NCBI RefSeq assembly: GCF_002904335.1
Contig: NZ_PPHF01000149.1
Span: 62,001 to 126,000, forward strand
From: Amycolatopsis sp. CA-126428
GTDB lineage: Bacteria > Actinomycetota > Actinomycetes > Mycobacteriales > Pseudonocardiaceae
DNA: 64,000 nucleotides
Direction of reading: 5' to 3'
The position numbers and the translations under genes were made by a program. Below, in pieces: positions 47,632 through 56,412 of this stretch. The notes below the pieces were generated by a model, which had not been told where the DNA came from, searched no databases, and saw only the letters and a program-made list of their open reading frames with translations. Every line of letters starts with the position of its first letter. The first letter of the stretch is position 1.

Positions 47632-49093
47632 GGCTGCTGCGCGGCCTGGGACGGCGCAAACTCACCCTGCGCGCCCGGTCGCGGTCCTCTCCGCGCTCGG
47701 CGTCGCGCTCGCCGTCGTCGTGGTGTCCCTCGCGGGCTGGTGGCTGATGCACGGCCGGATGTACGAGAACCTGGACCACCAGCTGAACGCCGACAGCGCC
47801 GAAGCGGTGCAGGCCACGACCCCCGAGGAAGCGCTGCGCACCCTGCGCAACACCGACCGGCTGCCGGGCACCTGGTCCGACGACGACCTGCCCACGGAAA
47901 TCGAGCGGCTGATCCGGCTGGCCGGGTTGCCGCCGCCCGTCGTCGTCCGGTTCCTCGACACCCGCGGGCACGCCGTGTCCGCCAGCCCCGGAGCCGAATG
48001 GCTGGGTCCGGTGACTTCGCCCGCCGCCCGCGTCGCGATGAGCGGAACCGGCGAGGACCTCGACGACGCGGAGACAGGGGACGAGACGGTCTACCGCGTG
48101 CGCACCGCACCCCGGCCCGGCGGCGCGATCCAGGTGGCGAGCCGCGTCATCGGCATCGAAGGGACCCTCGACGACCTCCGGATCCTGCTCACCTGGATCG
48201 GGCTCGCCGGCGCCGCCCTCGCGGGCTTGGTCGGCTGGGGCGTCGCGCGGGCGGGCCTGCGGCCGGTCGACCGGCTCACCGGCGCCGTCGAGACGGTGGC
48301 CGAGACGCACGACCTGGACAGTTCGATCCCGGTGGCCGGGCACGACGAGATCGCCCGGCTCGCCACCGCGGTCAACCACCTGCTGACCGCGCTCGCCGCG
48401 TCGAAGGCCGCCCAGCGGCAGCTCGTCCAGGACGCCGCTCACGAGCTGCGGACCCCGCTGACCAGCCTGCGCACCAACGTCGAACTGCTCACCTACGCCG
48501 AGGAGCAGCTCGGCTCCGGCCGGACCCTCGCCCCGGACGACCGCGCCCGGCTGCTGCGGGATCTCGGCGTCCAGGCCGAAGAGCTGACCACCCTCACCAC
48601 CGAGCTGGTCGAGCTGGCCGCGGAGAACACCGACCCCGAGCCGTTCGGGCCGCTCGACCTCGCCGACGTGGTCCACAGCGCCGTCATCCGCGCCCGCGCC
48701 CGCTGGCCGCAGGTCGTCTTCGCCGTCTCGGCCAGGCCCGCGAGCCTGACCGGTCAAGCGGGCGGGCTGTCCCGCGTCGTGCTGAACCTGCTCGACAACG
48801 CCGCGAAGTGGAGCCCGCCCGGCGGCACCGTCCGGGTCCGGCTGTCCACAACGGACGAACAGGCCGAGCTGACCGTCACCGACGAAGGGCCGGGCATCGA
48901 CGAAGAGGATCGGCCGAAGGTCTTCGAGCGCTTCTACCGGGCCACCGCGGCTCGTTCGATGCCCGGGTCCGGGCTCGGGCTGGCCATCGTGGCGCAGATC
49001 GTCGGGACCCACGCGGGCAGTGTCGTGGCGGGCCCGGCCCCGGACGGCGGGGCCGAACTGCGCGTGCGGCTGCCGTCGGAGCGCGTTTCTTAA
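47628..49093 (+). pseudogene. Sensor histidine kinase gene with a one-base deletion near its 5' end
   Basis: The natural start is GTG at 47628, overlapping the regulator stop. It reads 17 normal codons ([17 protein letters not shown]), then changes frame at about 47676-47680 and stops at 47747. Adding one G after CGCGCCCG restores VAVLSALGVALAVVVVSLAG, the first membrane helix, and joins the long frame 47720-49093. That frame has HAMP, 'QDAAHELRTPLTSLR' (phospho-His), 'NLLDNAAKWSPPGG' and 'GSGLGLAIVAQI'. Either a sequencing error or a real frameshift leaves only a restart at 47720 lacking much of the first helix. Confidence 0.85.
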
Positions 49094-49124
49094 TCACCTC
49101 GGCGGCGGTTCTTAAGGTTCTTTC
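49087..49124 (+). promoter_or_regulatory. TTCTTAA repeats before the DUF998 operon
   Basis: TTCTTAA lies at 49087-49093 and again at 49109-49115, 22 bp or two helical turns apart. A further TTCTTTC lies at 49118-49124. The word matches the direct repeat in the response regulator promoter (46.88 kb). The two operons are therefore probably one small regulon. Confidence 0.55.
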
Positions 49125-49148
49125 ATCCACGGACACGAAGTTCGAATC

Positions 49149-49841
49149 GTGTCCTCCGTCGAAACGATCCGTCCCGCTCCCGCGGCGCCGCGGCAAGGCC
49201 GCGGCGCCGGGCCGTGGGCCGCCGCCGCGATCGCGTGCTTCGGCCTGTCCGTGGTCACCGCCCTCGTCCTGCACGTCACCCAGGCCGCCGCGGTCGATCC
49301 GGTGCGGCAGGTGATCAGCGACTACGCCCTGTCCGCCGGCGCCGGCGGGTTCGCCGTCTGCGTGCTGACGCTGGCGGCCGGCACCGGCTTCCTGCTGGCC
49401 GGGCTGGCCAGGGCCGGGCTGCCGGTGACCCGGCCCGTCGTCGCACTGGCCGGCTGCTGGGGTGCCGGCCTGACCCTGTGCGCGTTCTTCCCGACCATCC
49501 CCACCGGCGCACCGATGACGCTCTCCGCCGAGGTCCACCGCTACGCGGGCCTGGTGCTGTTCGTCAGCTTGCCGGCCGCGGCCGGGCTCCTCGCCCGCGG
49601 CGCCGTGAACCACCCGGTGCACCACGGCCTCGCCGCCCGGCTGCAGCGGTCCACCGACTGGGCGTGGGCCGCCCTCACGGTTTTCCTGCTGAGCCAGCTG
49701 CCGGTGCTCCTCGCGCCGGCGCACGCCTTCGACGGCCCGCTGTTCCAAGGGCTCGCCGAACGGCTCGTGCTCGTCGTCTACCTCGTCCTGCTCGGCGAGC
49801 CGGCCCTCGCCGTCCTGCGTTCCGGGAGGAAATCATGCTGA
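49149..49841 (+). CDS. DUF998-family membrane protein
   Basis: 230 residues from GTG at 49149. Six or so hydrophobic segments are visible. The stretch 'VRQVISDYALSAGAGGFAVC' after the first helix and 'SAEVHRYAGLVLFVSLPAAAG' are typical of DUF998. The function of the family is unknown. It overlaps the next gene by 7 bp and sits downstream of the two-component pair, so it is probably an output of that system acting in the membrane. Confidence 0.85.
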   Translation: MSSVETIRPAPAAPRQGRGAGPWAAAAIACFGLSVVTALVLHVTQAAAVDPVRQVISDYALSAGAGGFAVCVLTLAAGTGFLLAGLARAGLPVTRPVVALAGCWGAGLTLCAFFPTIPTGAPMTLSAEVHRYAGLVLFVSLPAAAGLLARGAVNHPVHHGLAARLQRSTDWAWAALTVFLLSQLPVLLAPAHAFDGPLFQGLAERLVLVVYLVLLGEPALAVLRSGRKSC

Positions 49842-51838
49842 CCCTGGCCATCGGCCTCGCCGCCGCCGGCGCGTGCTGCTTCGCCGGCACCGTCCACTTG
49901 CAACACCGAGCCGTCCGCGGCGCGGCCACGGGCCCGACGCTGCGGCTGTCCGGGATCCGGGCGATCCTCCGCACGCCCGGCTGGTACGCCGGGATCGGGC
50001 TCGCCGGGCTGGGCGCCGCGCTGCACGTCCTCGCGCTCACCATGGCGCCACTCGCCGTGGTGCAGCCGATCGGCGTGCTCACCCTGGTGCTCACGGTCCT
50101 GCTCGCCCGCACCCCGCCCACCCGGACCGTCCTCGCCGCGCTGGCGATGAGCGTCGCCGGGCTGGCCGGTTTCGTCGCGCTGGCCGCCACCGCCACGAAC
50201 GCCGCCCTGCCGGCCCCCGCCCTCGGAACCGCGCAGTGGGCGCTGCTCGCCGCCGCCGGACTGGCCGCGGCGGCCCGGTACGCCCGCGGCCGGGCCCGGT
50301 CCCTGCTGTCCGCGCTCGGCACGGCGGTGCTCTTCGGATTCACGTCGGCGCTGATCCGGGCGGCGGCCGTCGCGCCGCTCGCCGGCGGCCCGGCCGTCGC
50401 CGTGGTCGCCGAGGCGGTGGTGGCGACCCTCGCCGGGGCGTGGCTGCTGCACCAGGCCTACGCGAGCGGACCCGCCCCGATCGTGGCCGGCGCGACCACC
50501 GTCGCCGACCCGCTCAGCGCGGTCCTCATCGGCGTCTTCGCCTACGGGGAGCTGGCTCCGGGACAGCTCGCCGGACTGGCCGTGCCCGGGTTCGTCGCGG
50601 TGGCCGGGCTCGTGCTGCTCGCCCGCGAGTTGCCGGCACCCGCCGCGCCCGCGCGCCGGACGCACCGCGATGGCCCGCTGCGCATCGCGATCACCGCGGA
50701 CACCTTCCCGCCGGACGTCAACGGCGCCGCGAACTTCGCCTACCGCTTGGCATCCGGGCTGGCCGCGCGCGGGCACGACGTCCACGTCCTCTGCCCGTCG
50801 CCCAGCGTCGAGACGTTCACCGAGACGACGGCCGGGGTGACCGTCCACCGGCTGGGTTCGGTGCGCACGCCGTTCCACCCGACGTTCCGGATCTGCCCGC
50901 CGTGGCGGACGGCCAGGGCCGTGCCGGCGCTGCTCGCCGGCATCGACCCCGACGTCGTGCACACCCAGGCGCACTTCCTCGTCGGCCGCAGCGCGGTCCG
51001 CGCCGCCACCGCGGCCGGTGTCCCGGTGGTGGCCACCAACCACTTCATGCCGGAGAACCTGCTGGGCTACGGCCCGCTGCCGCGCTGGACCCACCGCCCG
51101 CTGGCCCGGCTGGCGTGGCGCGATCTCGTCCGGGTCTTCGACCGGGCGACCGTCTGCACCACCCCGACGCCCCGGGCCGCCGGGCTGCTCGAACGCAACG
51201 GCCTGAACCGGCCGGTGCTGGCGATCTCCTGCGGGGTCGACCGCGCGCACTACGCCGGGCCGGCCGCCGAGCCCGCCGGCCGGCCGGCGGTGTTGTTCGT
51301 GGGGCGGCTGGACGCGGAGAAGAACGTCCACGAGCTCCTGGAAGCCGCGGTCGCGCTGCCCCCGGACGTGCGGGTCGAGCTCGTCGGCGACGGCAGCGAA
51401 CGCCCTCGGCTGGAGGCGCTGGCCGCCCGGCTGGGCATCGCGGAGCGGGTGACCTTCCACGGGTTCGTCCCGGACGAGGAGCTGGTGCGGGCCTACCGGC
51501 GGTGCGCGGTGTTCTGCATGCCCGGCACCGCCGAGCTGCAGAGCCTGGTGACGATGGAGGCGATGGCCGCGGGCAAGCCGGTCGTGGCCGCCGACGCGAT
51601 GGCCTTGCCGCACCTCGTGCGGCCCGGGCGCAACGGCTGGCTCCACCGTCCCGGCGACGTCGCGGACCTGGCCGCCCGGCTCACCGCCGTCCTGGCCGAC
51701 GAGCCCGCCCGGAGGGCGATGGGCCAGGCCAGCCTGGAGCTGATCGCCGCGCACGACCTGGAGTCCACAGTGGACACCTTCGAGGGGGTGTACCTCGACG
51801 TCGCGCGCCGTCCGGCGCCCGTCGCCCTCCGGCGGTGA
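49835..51838 (+). CDS. Fusion of a DMT-type membrane domain and a GT4 glycosyltransferase
   Basis: 667 residues from ATG at 49835 (GGGAGGA upstream). Residues 1-270 contain about nine hydrophobic helices resembling a DMT/EamA-like transporter. Residues 285-667 are a complete GT-B glycosyltransferase: 'FPPDVNGAANFAYRLASGLA', 'LFVGRLDAEKNVHELLEAA', and the donor-binding 'EAMAAGKPVVAADAMALPHL' with Glu. GT4 relatives include phosphatidylinositol mannosyltransferases and diacylglycerol glycosyltransferases. The single frame, without a stop or restart site between the parts, supports a real fusion. A coupled lipid glycosylation/flipping role is a hypothesis. Confidence 0.85.
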   Translation: MLTLAIGLAAAGACCFAGTVHLQHRAVRGAATGPTLRLSGIRAILRTPGWYAGIGLAGLGAALHVLALTMAPLAVVQPIGVLTLVLTVLLARTPPTRTVLAALAMSVAGLAGFVALAATATNAALPAPALGTAQWALLAAAGLAAAARYARGRARSLLSALGTAVLFGFTSALIRAAAVAPLAGGPAVAVVAEAVVATLAGAWLLHQAYASGPAPIVAGATTVADPLSAVLIGVFAYGELAPGQLAGLAVPGFVAVAGLVLLARELPAPAAPARRTHRDGPLRIAITADTFPPDVNGAANFAYRLASGLAARGHDVHVLCPSPSVETFTETTAGVTVHRLGSVRTPFHPTFRICPPWRTARAVPALLAGIDPDVVHTQAHFLVGRSAVRAATAAGVPVVATNHFMPENLLGYGPLPRWTHRPLARLAWRDLVRVFDRATVCTTPTPRAAGLLERNGLNRPVLAISCGVDRAHYAGPAAEPAGRPAVLFVGRLDAEKNVHELLEAAVALPPDVRVELVGDGSERPRLEALAARLGIAERVTFHGFVPDEELVRAYRRCAVFCMPGTAELQSLVTMEAMAAGKPVVAADAMALPHLVRPGRNGWLHRPGDVADLAARLTAVLADEPARRAMGQASLELIAAHDLESTVDTFEGVYLDVARRPAPVALRR

Positions 51839-51841
51839 GCC

Positions 51842-51865
51842 GCCACCGGCAAAATTGCCGGTGGC
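51842..51865 (+). terminator. Hairpin terminator after the fusion glycosyltransferase
   Basis: GCCACCGGCA (51842-51851) and TGCCGGTGGC (51856-51865) form a perfect 10-bp stem with a 4-base AAAT loop, three bases after the stop codon. The next 185 bases to the convergent gene at 52051 show nothing coding. Confidence 0.75.
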
Positions 51866-52050
51866 ATCCTCGCCGGCACGACCGAAACCGCAGCTCAGGA
51901 GCGTGCGGGCGACCTCAGCCGCGTACCGTCTCCGGTCGGGTTGCCGCGCTACTGTCGTCGGCGCGGGTACCCGCACCGGCGGCGGCCCCGGCTGCCGGCC
52001 CCGGTCCCGTGGTGGGTGCGGCGGACCCCAGCTTCCGCACCCACCACGCC

Positions 52051-52947
52051 TCACCGCGCCGGGAACGCCGTGGGTGCCGGCCGGTAGCCGAGCCGGTCGA
52101 TCGCCGCGGTGATGTCCAGCGTGCGTTCCACCGCGAACTGGCTGATGACGTACCGGTTCAGCCGCCCGCGCGGAAACAGGCGGGCGAACGGGGACAGCAC
52201 GCGCGCCGGCACGTAGACCGGCCGCACCCGCACGCCCGCCGAGGCCAGCAGGCCGCGCAGCGCCCAGTCGATCGGCACCGGGGCGCTGTCAGCGATGTTG
52301 AACACCCGCGGCCACCCCGGTTCGGCCGTCGCGGCGAGCAGGCAGGCGCGGGCCAGGCCGCCCACCTCGGTCATGCTGACCAGCACCCGGCCGGTGCCGG
52401 GCACCAGCAGCCGGGTACCCCGCACGTTCTGCAGCAGCCTGGGCAGGAGGGTGGTGTCCCCGGCGCCGTACACGGCGTGGGGCCGCAGGACGACCGCGTC
52501 GGGGGCGATGGCCAGCACGAGCTGCTCGGCCGCGGCCTTGGCGGCCGCGTAGGCGTTGAGGTACCGGTCGACCGGAGCTTCGTGCTCCTTCGCCCGCACG
52601 GTCGGCCGGTACGGGTCGTACACGCTGGCGCTGCTGACGTGGACGATCCGGCACTCCGGGAACGACGCCAGCACGTGGTGGGTGCCGAGCAGGTTGGTCC
52701 GCCACACCTCGCGGGCCACGCCGGTGTCGGTCGCCGACGCCGCGCAGTGCACCACCGCGTCGACCTCGGGCGGGTCGGCGAGCTTGGCCGCCCCGATGTC
52801 CCACGGCCGGTACGCGGCCCCGCCGACGTGCCGGGGGTCCGCCTCGGCACGCCTGCCGAAGGCGCTCACCCGCCAGCCCTCGGCCGTGGCGGCCCGGCAG
52901 ACCGCGCCGCCGACGAACCCGGTCGCGCCGGTCACCGCGAGCCTCAC
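52051..52947 (-). CDS. OleD-like NAD(P)-dependent reductase (extended SDR, 3-beta-HSD family)
   Basis: 298 residues from GTG at 52947. 'LAVTGATGFVGGAVCRAA' is the cofactor loop, 'VVHCAASATDTG' and 'NLLGTHHVL' follow, and the catalytic set is 'IVHVSSASVYDP' with 'YAAAKAAAEQL'. In olefin and beta-lactone synthesis OleD reduces the 2-alkyl-3-keto acid from OleA to the beta-hydroxy acid that OleC uses. It overlaps the OleC-like gene by 4 bp, which supports that role. A sugar epimerase is a less likely alternative. Confidence 0.75.
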   Translation of the reverse strand: MRLAVTGATGFVGGAVCRAATAEGWRVSAFGRRAEADPRHVGGAAYRPWDIGAAKLADPPEVDAVVHCAASATDTGVAREVWRTNLLGTHHVLASFPECRIVHVSSASVYDPYRPTVRAKEHEAPVDRYLNAYAAAKAAAEQLVLAIAPDAVVLRPHAVYGAGDTTLLPRLLQNVRGTRLLVPGTGRVLVSMTEVGGLARACLLAATAEPGWPRVFNIADSAPVPIDWALRGLLASAGVRVRPVYVPARVLSPFARLFPRGRLNRYVISQFAVERTLDITAAIDRLGYRPAPTAFPAR

Positions 52948-54482
52948 GGCCGGCTCGCGGTCATCAGCTCGCGCAGGCGGCCCCGGTCGAGCTTGCGGGA
53001 CCGGCCCGAGCGGGGCAGCTCCGGCAGGACGACGATGCGGTCGGGCACGGCTTCGGCGTCGATCAGCTCCGGTAGCTGCTTGCGGAGCCGCCGGACGAGG
53101 CGGCCCGGGTCGGCGTCGTCGCCGTCGGCCACGACGGCCAGCACCACGCTCTCGTCCCCGGTCACCGGGTCGGGCGTCCCGACCATCGCCGCTTCCCGGA
53201 CCCCCGCCAGCAGCGCGATCGACGGCTCGTACAGGCCGGGGTAGATGTTGTACGAGCCCCGGATCAGCATGTCCTTCTTGCGGCCGGTCATGACGATCCG
53301 GCCGTCCTCGTCCAGCCGGGCCAGGTCGCCGGTGGCCAGCTCGGTCAGCGGCGGCGCACCGAGGTAGCCGAGGCAGGCGTTGGGGGCCGACACCAGCAGT
53401 TCGCCGTCCTCGGCGATCCGGGTGGTCACCCCGGGCGACGGCGTGCCGAGCAGGTCGCCCGGGAGGCCCCGCTCGATGTGCGCCAGCTTGTCCTCCGCGC
53501 GGGCGACCGCGAGCGGGATCGCTTCGGTCATCGCGTAGATCGAGAGCACCTGCCCGGCGGGGACCGCGGCCATCGCCTGCCGCAGCACCGCGGGTGCCGC
53601 GGGCGCGGACCCCATCACGAGGTGGCGGACGTGCCCGGGCCATTCCGGGAGGACGCCGAACACCTCGGCCAAGTGGACCGGAACTCCGTAAGCGTGGGTA
53701 ACCCGTCGTTCCGCGAGGTCCCGCGCGAAACGTTCGGGCGGCGCGGACGGCTTCGGCAGGGAGAGCCGGGCGCCGCCCAGCAGCGCGGGCAGGCCGGCCA
53801 TGATGCCGTCGGCGTGCATCACGTCCCCGGGCGCGAACGGCAGGTGCCCGCCCAGCATCGTCACCGCCGCGGTGAGCGACCGCAGCGAGTGCACGACCCC
53901 CTTCGGCTGCTCCGTGGTGCCCGAGGTGAACACGATCAGCGCGGGTGCGTCCGGATCCCGTTCCGCAGCCGCGCCCGGTTCCCGGCCGAGCAGGTCCTTC
54001 AGCGACCGGGCCGCGCGCGGCACCCCGGGCAGCCGGCGTCCGATGTGGACGTGCCGGATCCCGGGATCGCCGATCGGCTGCCGCAGGTCCGGCACCGGCC
54101 AGCCGCGGCGACGGCAGAACGTGCGGGCCGGGCCGACCACGCTGGTCGTGTAGAACAGCGACTCCGCGATCAGCCAGCGCGGGCGGCAGGCCCGCAGCCG
54201 CGCCGACACCAGCTCCGGGCCGACGGCGGTGTCCGCCGAGATGAGCACCGCGCCGGCCTGCAGCGCCCCCAGGAACAGGCCGATCGCCCGGGCCGAGTTC
54301 CGGACGGCGAACAGCACGCCGTCACCGGGCTCGAGTCTCTCGGCCCGCAGCCCGGCGCTGACTTCGAGCGCCAGGCGGCGCAGCTCGCCGAAGGTCGTCG
54401 TGCGGCCGTCCGGATCGATGACGGCGACGGCGCCGGGCCGCTCCCCGGCGGTGCTCAGGAATCGGGTCACGAAATCGTTCAT
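52944..54482 (-). CDS. OleC-like AMP-dependent ligase (possible beta-lactone synthetase)
   Basis: 512 residues of the ANL superfamily. 'LIVFTSGTTEQPKGVVHSLR' is the P-loop, 'LSIYAMTEAIPLAVA' the A5 motif and 'ATGDLARLDEDGRI' the A7 motif, and the catalytic lysine lies in 'LPRSGRSRKLDR'. The A5 region (Y-x-x-T-E-A-I/L-P), with G-D-L-L-G downstream, matches what I recall for OleC rather than fatty acyl-CoA ligases. OleC converts beta-hydroxy acids to beta-lactones. Encoded between an OleD-like reductase and a P450. Fatty acyl-AMP ligase loading the operon ACP is the main alternative. Confidence 0.72.
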   Translation of the reverse strand: MNDFVTRFLSTAGERPGAVAVIDPDGRTTTFGELRRLALEVSAGLRAERLEPGDGVLFAVRNSARAIGLFLGALQAGAVLISADTAVGPELVSARLRACRPRWLIAESLFYTTSVVGPARTFCRRRGWPVPDLRQPIGDPGIRHVHIGRRLPGVPRAARSLKDLLGREPGAAAERDPDAPALIVFTSGTTEQPKGVVHSLRSLTAAVTMLGGHLPFAPGDVMHADGIMAGLPALLGGARLSLPKPSAPPERFARDLAERRVTHAYGVPVHLAEVFGVLPEWPGHVRHLVMGSAPAAPAVLRQAMAAVPAGQVLSIYAMTEAIPLAVARAEDKLAHIERGLPGDLLGTPSPGVTTRIAEDGELLVSAPNACLGYLGAPPLTELATGDLARLDEDGRIVMTGRKKDMLIRGSYNIYPGLYEPSIALLAGVREAAMVGTPDPVTGDESVVLAVVADGDDADPGRLVRRLRKQLPELIDAEAVPDRIVVLPELPRSGRSRKLDRGRLRELMTASRP

Positions 54483-55660
54483 GCGCGGCTGACCTCCAGG
54501 CGCCGGTAGGCGGGGAAGAGCACCCCGGGCGCGGCCCGGCGGGCGGTGATCCGCAGCGCCGCGGGGCGGGCCAGGGTGGCGAGGATGGCGTGGATCTCGG
54601 CCATGGCCAGCGGGTAGCCGAGGCAGAAGTGCGGCCCCGCCCCGAACCACAGCCGCCGCAGCTCCGGCGGGTGCGCGCGGGCGAGGTCGAACCGGCCGTG
54701 CGCCCGGGCGCAGTTGAGGGTCGACAAGACGACCCGGTCCCCGGCGCGCACGGCGACCCCGCCGATCCGCCCGGACCGGACGGCGTTGCGCAGGATGATC
54801 GGCGCCGGGGTGATCAGGCGGGCCGTTTCGTGGATCGCGGCCTCCATCGGCCCGGTGTCACCATCGCGGTACGCGGCGGCGACGGCGGCCAGCGCACCGT
54901 GGTCGTGGAGCACCGCGACCATCCGGGGCAGCAGGCTGGTGATCGTCTCGGTGCCCGCGATCAGGAACGCCGACGCGAGCCCCCGGGCCTCGTCTTCGGT
55001 GAGCCCGAAGCTGCGCATCCGCCCGACCGCGGTGGTTTCGTCGCCCTTTTCCCAGGCGAGCGAGGTGGCGGCGCCGATGTCCGCGACGATCGCCCGGGCC
55101 CGGGCGACCTGCCGGTCGCTCAGGCTCAGCTTGCCCAGCTTGACCAGGCCGATGATCGCGGTGGCCTGGCCGGTCATCCGCAGGTACGCCGCCTCCCGCT
55201 CCGCCGTCGACCCGGTCACGGTGAACCCGACCAGCGCGCTGGTCACCGCCCCGGCGACGACCTTCGTCGTCCGCACGACGTCCACCGGGCGGCCGGCGCG
55301 CAGGGCCTCGGCCGTGCGGGCCAGCGGTTCCGTGCACGCCGTGTCGACCAGCTGCCGGACGTAGGCGGGCGTGAAGAACTCGGCGAGCTTGCGCCGCATC
55401 GCCCGGTGCTCCGGGCCGTCCATGTTGACCAGCATCGACGGGCCGAAGACCGGGGTCCACAGGTCCGCCTCGGTGCCGCCGCCGCTGCGGAAGGTCTCGG
55501 TGTCGGTCAGCACCTCCCGGGCCACCGCCGCCTCGTTCACGACGACCCCGAGCCCCGGCACCCGCACCGCCGGGCCGAGCCGGCCGAGGACGCGGACGAC
55601 GGGGTACGCGAGCGGGTGCGCCGCCAGCTGCAGCCGCAGCTCCTGCGCGGCCGCCCTCAT
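54479..55660 (-). CDS. Cytochrome P450
   Basis: 393 residues from ATG at 55660. The heme loop 'FGAGPHFCLGYPLA' carries the thiolate Cys (about 346). The I-helix 'FLIAGTETITSL' has the Thr of the oxygen-activating groove, and ExxR is 'HETARL'. Size and absence of a membrane anchor are typical of actinobacterial class I P450s. It overlaps both neighbours by 4 bp and should hydroxylate or otherwise oxidise the acyl product. Redox partners are not in the window. Confidence 0.93.
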   Translation of the reverse strand: MRAAAQELRLQLAAHPLAYPVVRVLGRLGPAVRVPGLGVVVNEAAVAREVLTDTETFRSGGGTEADLWTPVFGPSMLVNMDGPEHRAMRRKLAEFFTPAYVRQLVDTACTEPLARTAEALRAGRPVDVVRTTKVVAGAVTSALVGFTVTGSTAEREAAYLRMTGQATAIIGLVKLGKLSLSDRQVARARAIVADIGAATSLAWEKGDETTAVGRMRSFGLTEDEARGLASAFLIAGTETITSLLPRMVAVLHDHGALAAVAAAYRDGDTGPMEAAIHETARLITPAPIILRNAVRSGRIGGVAVRAGDRVVLSTLNCARAHGRFDLARAHPPELRRLWFGAGPHFCLGYPLAMAEIHAILATLARPAALRITARRAAPGVLFPAYRRLEVSRA

Positions 55661-56412
55661 CGGACGTCCACCGTCTCGCCGCGGTAGCCGTGGCTGGTGT
55701 ACCAGGCGAAGGTGTTGCGGATGCCCCACGCCTTGGTCCGCCGCTGCGACCAGTAGACGACCATGTCCCGGCGCCGCCCGTAGGCCCGGGTGACGCACCG
55801 GACGCGGTTCACCAGCGTGCGGTCCTCGTGGTCCTCTTCGATGCAGGAGCGCGGATAGCCGCCGCACCGCTCGTACAGGCTCGCCGTGATGGCCGTGTTC
55901 CCGCCCGCGCACAACAGGTACGGCCCGAGGTACTCCGGCCCCCGGTTGGCGCGGCGGAACCGCGCGGCGTACCCGCCGAACCCGACCAGGAACGCCAGCA
56001 CGGCCCGCTCGGTCCTCGGCACGGCGAAGTCGTCGGTGCGCGCCTTGAACCGGCCCCCGATCAGCTCCAGCCCGGACGCGAAGCCGCGCATGACCGCTTC
56101 GGTCCACTGTGGAGCGACGAGGCAGTCCGCGTCGGTCCGGGCCAGGTGGGTGGCGCCGTTTTCGATGGCCTGGCGCATCCCGGTGTCACACGCGGCCCCG
56201 GTGCCCTTCTGCGGTTCGCTGATCACCCGCACGTCCATCTCGGGGTGCGCCTCGGCGAAGGAGCGGACGACGTCGGCGGTCGCGTCCGTGCTCGCGTTGT
56301 CCACCACCAGCACGGTGAAGTCGCGGTGGCGCTGGGCGGCGAGCGACCGCAGCGGCCCCTCGATCCACTTTTCCTCGTTGTACGCGGGAATGACGACCCA
56401 AAGTCGTGTCAT
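55657..56412 (-). CDS. Family 2 glycosyltransferase
   Basis: 251 residues. 'WVVIPAYNEEKWIEGPLRSL' and 'VLVVDNASTDATADVV' begin the GT-A fold, and 'HLARTDADCLVAPQW' holds the DxD metal site. The acid 'EEDHEDRTLV' is near the catalytic end. There is no clear membrane helix. A sugar transferase inside an Ole-like acyl operon is unusual. It may glycosylate the hydroxy-acyl product or act on the cell envelope. It overlaps its neighbours by 4 bp on each side. Confidence 0.88.
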   Translation of the reverse strand: MTRLWVVIPAYNEEKWIEGPLRSLAAQRHRDFTVLVVDNASTDATADVVRSFAEAHPEMDVRVISEPQKGTGAACDTGMRQAIENGATHLARTDADCLVAPQWTEAVMRGFASGLELIGGRFKARTDDFAVPRTERAVLAFLVGFGGYAARFRRANRGPEYLGPYLLCAGGNTAITASLYERCGGYPRSCIEEDHEDRTLVNRVRCVTRAYGRRRDMVVYWSQRRTKAWGIRNTFAWYTSHGYRGETVDVR

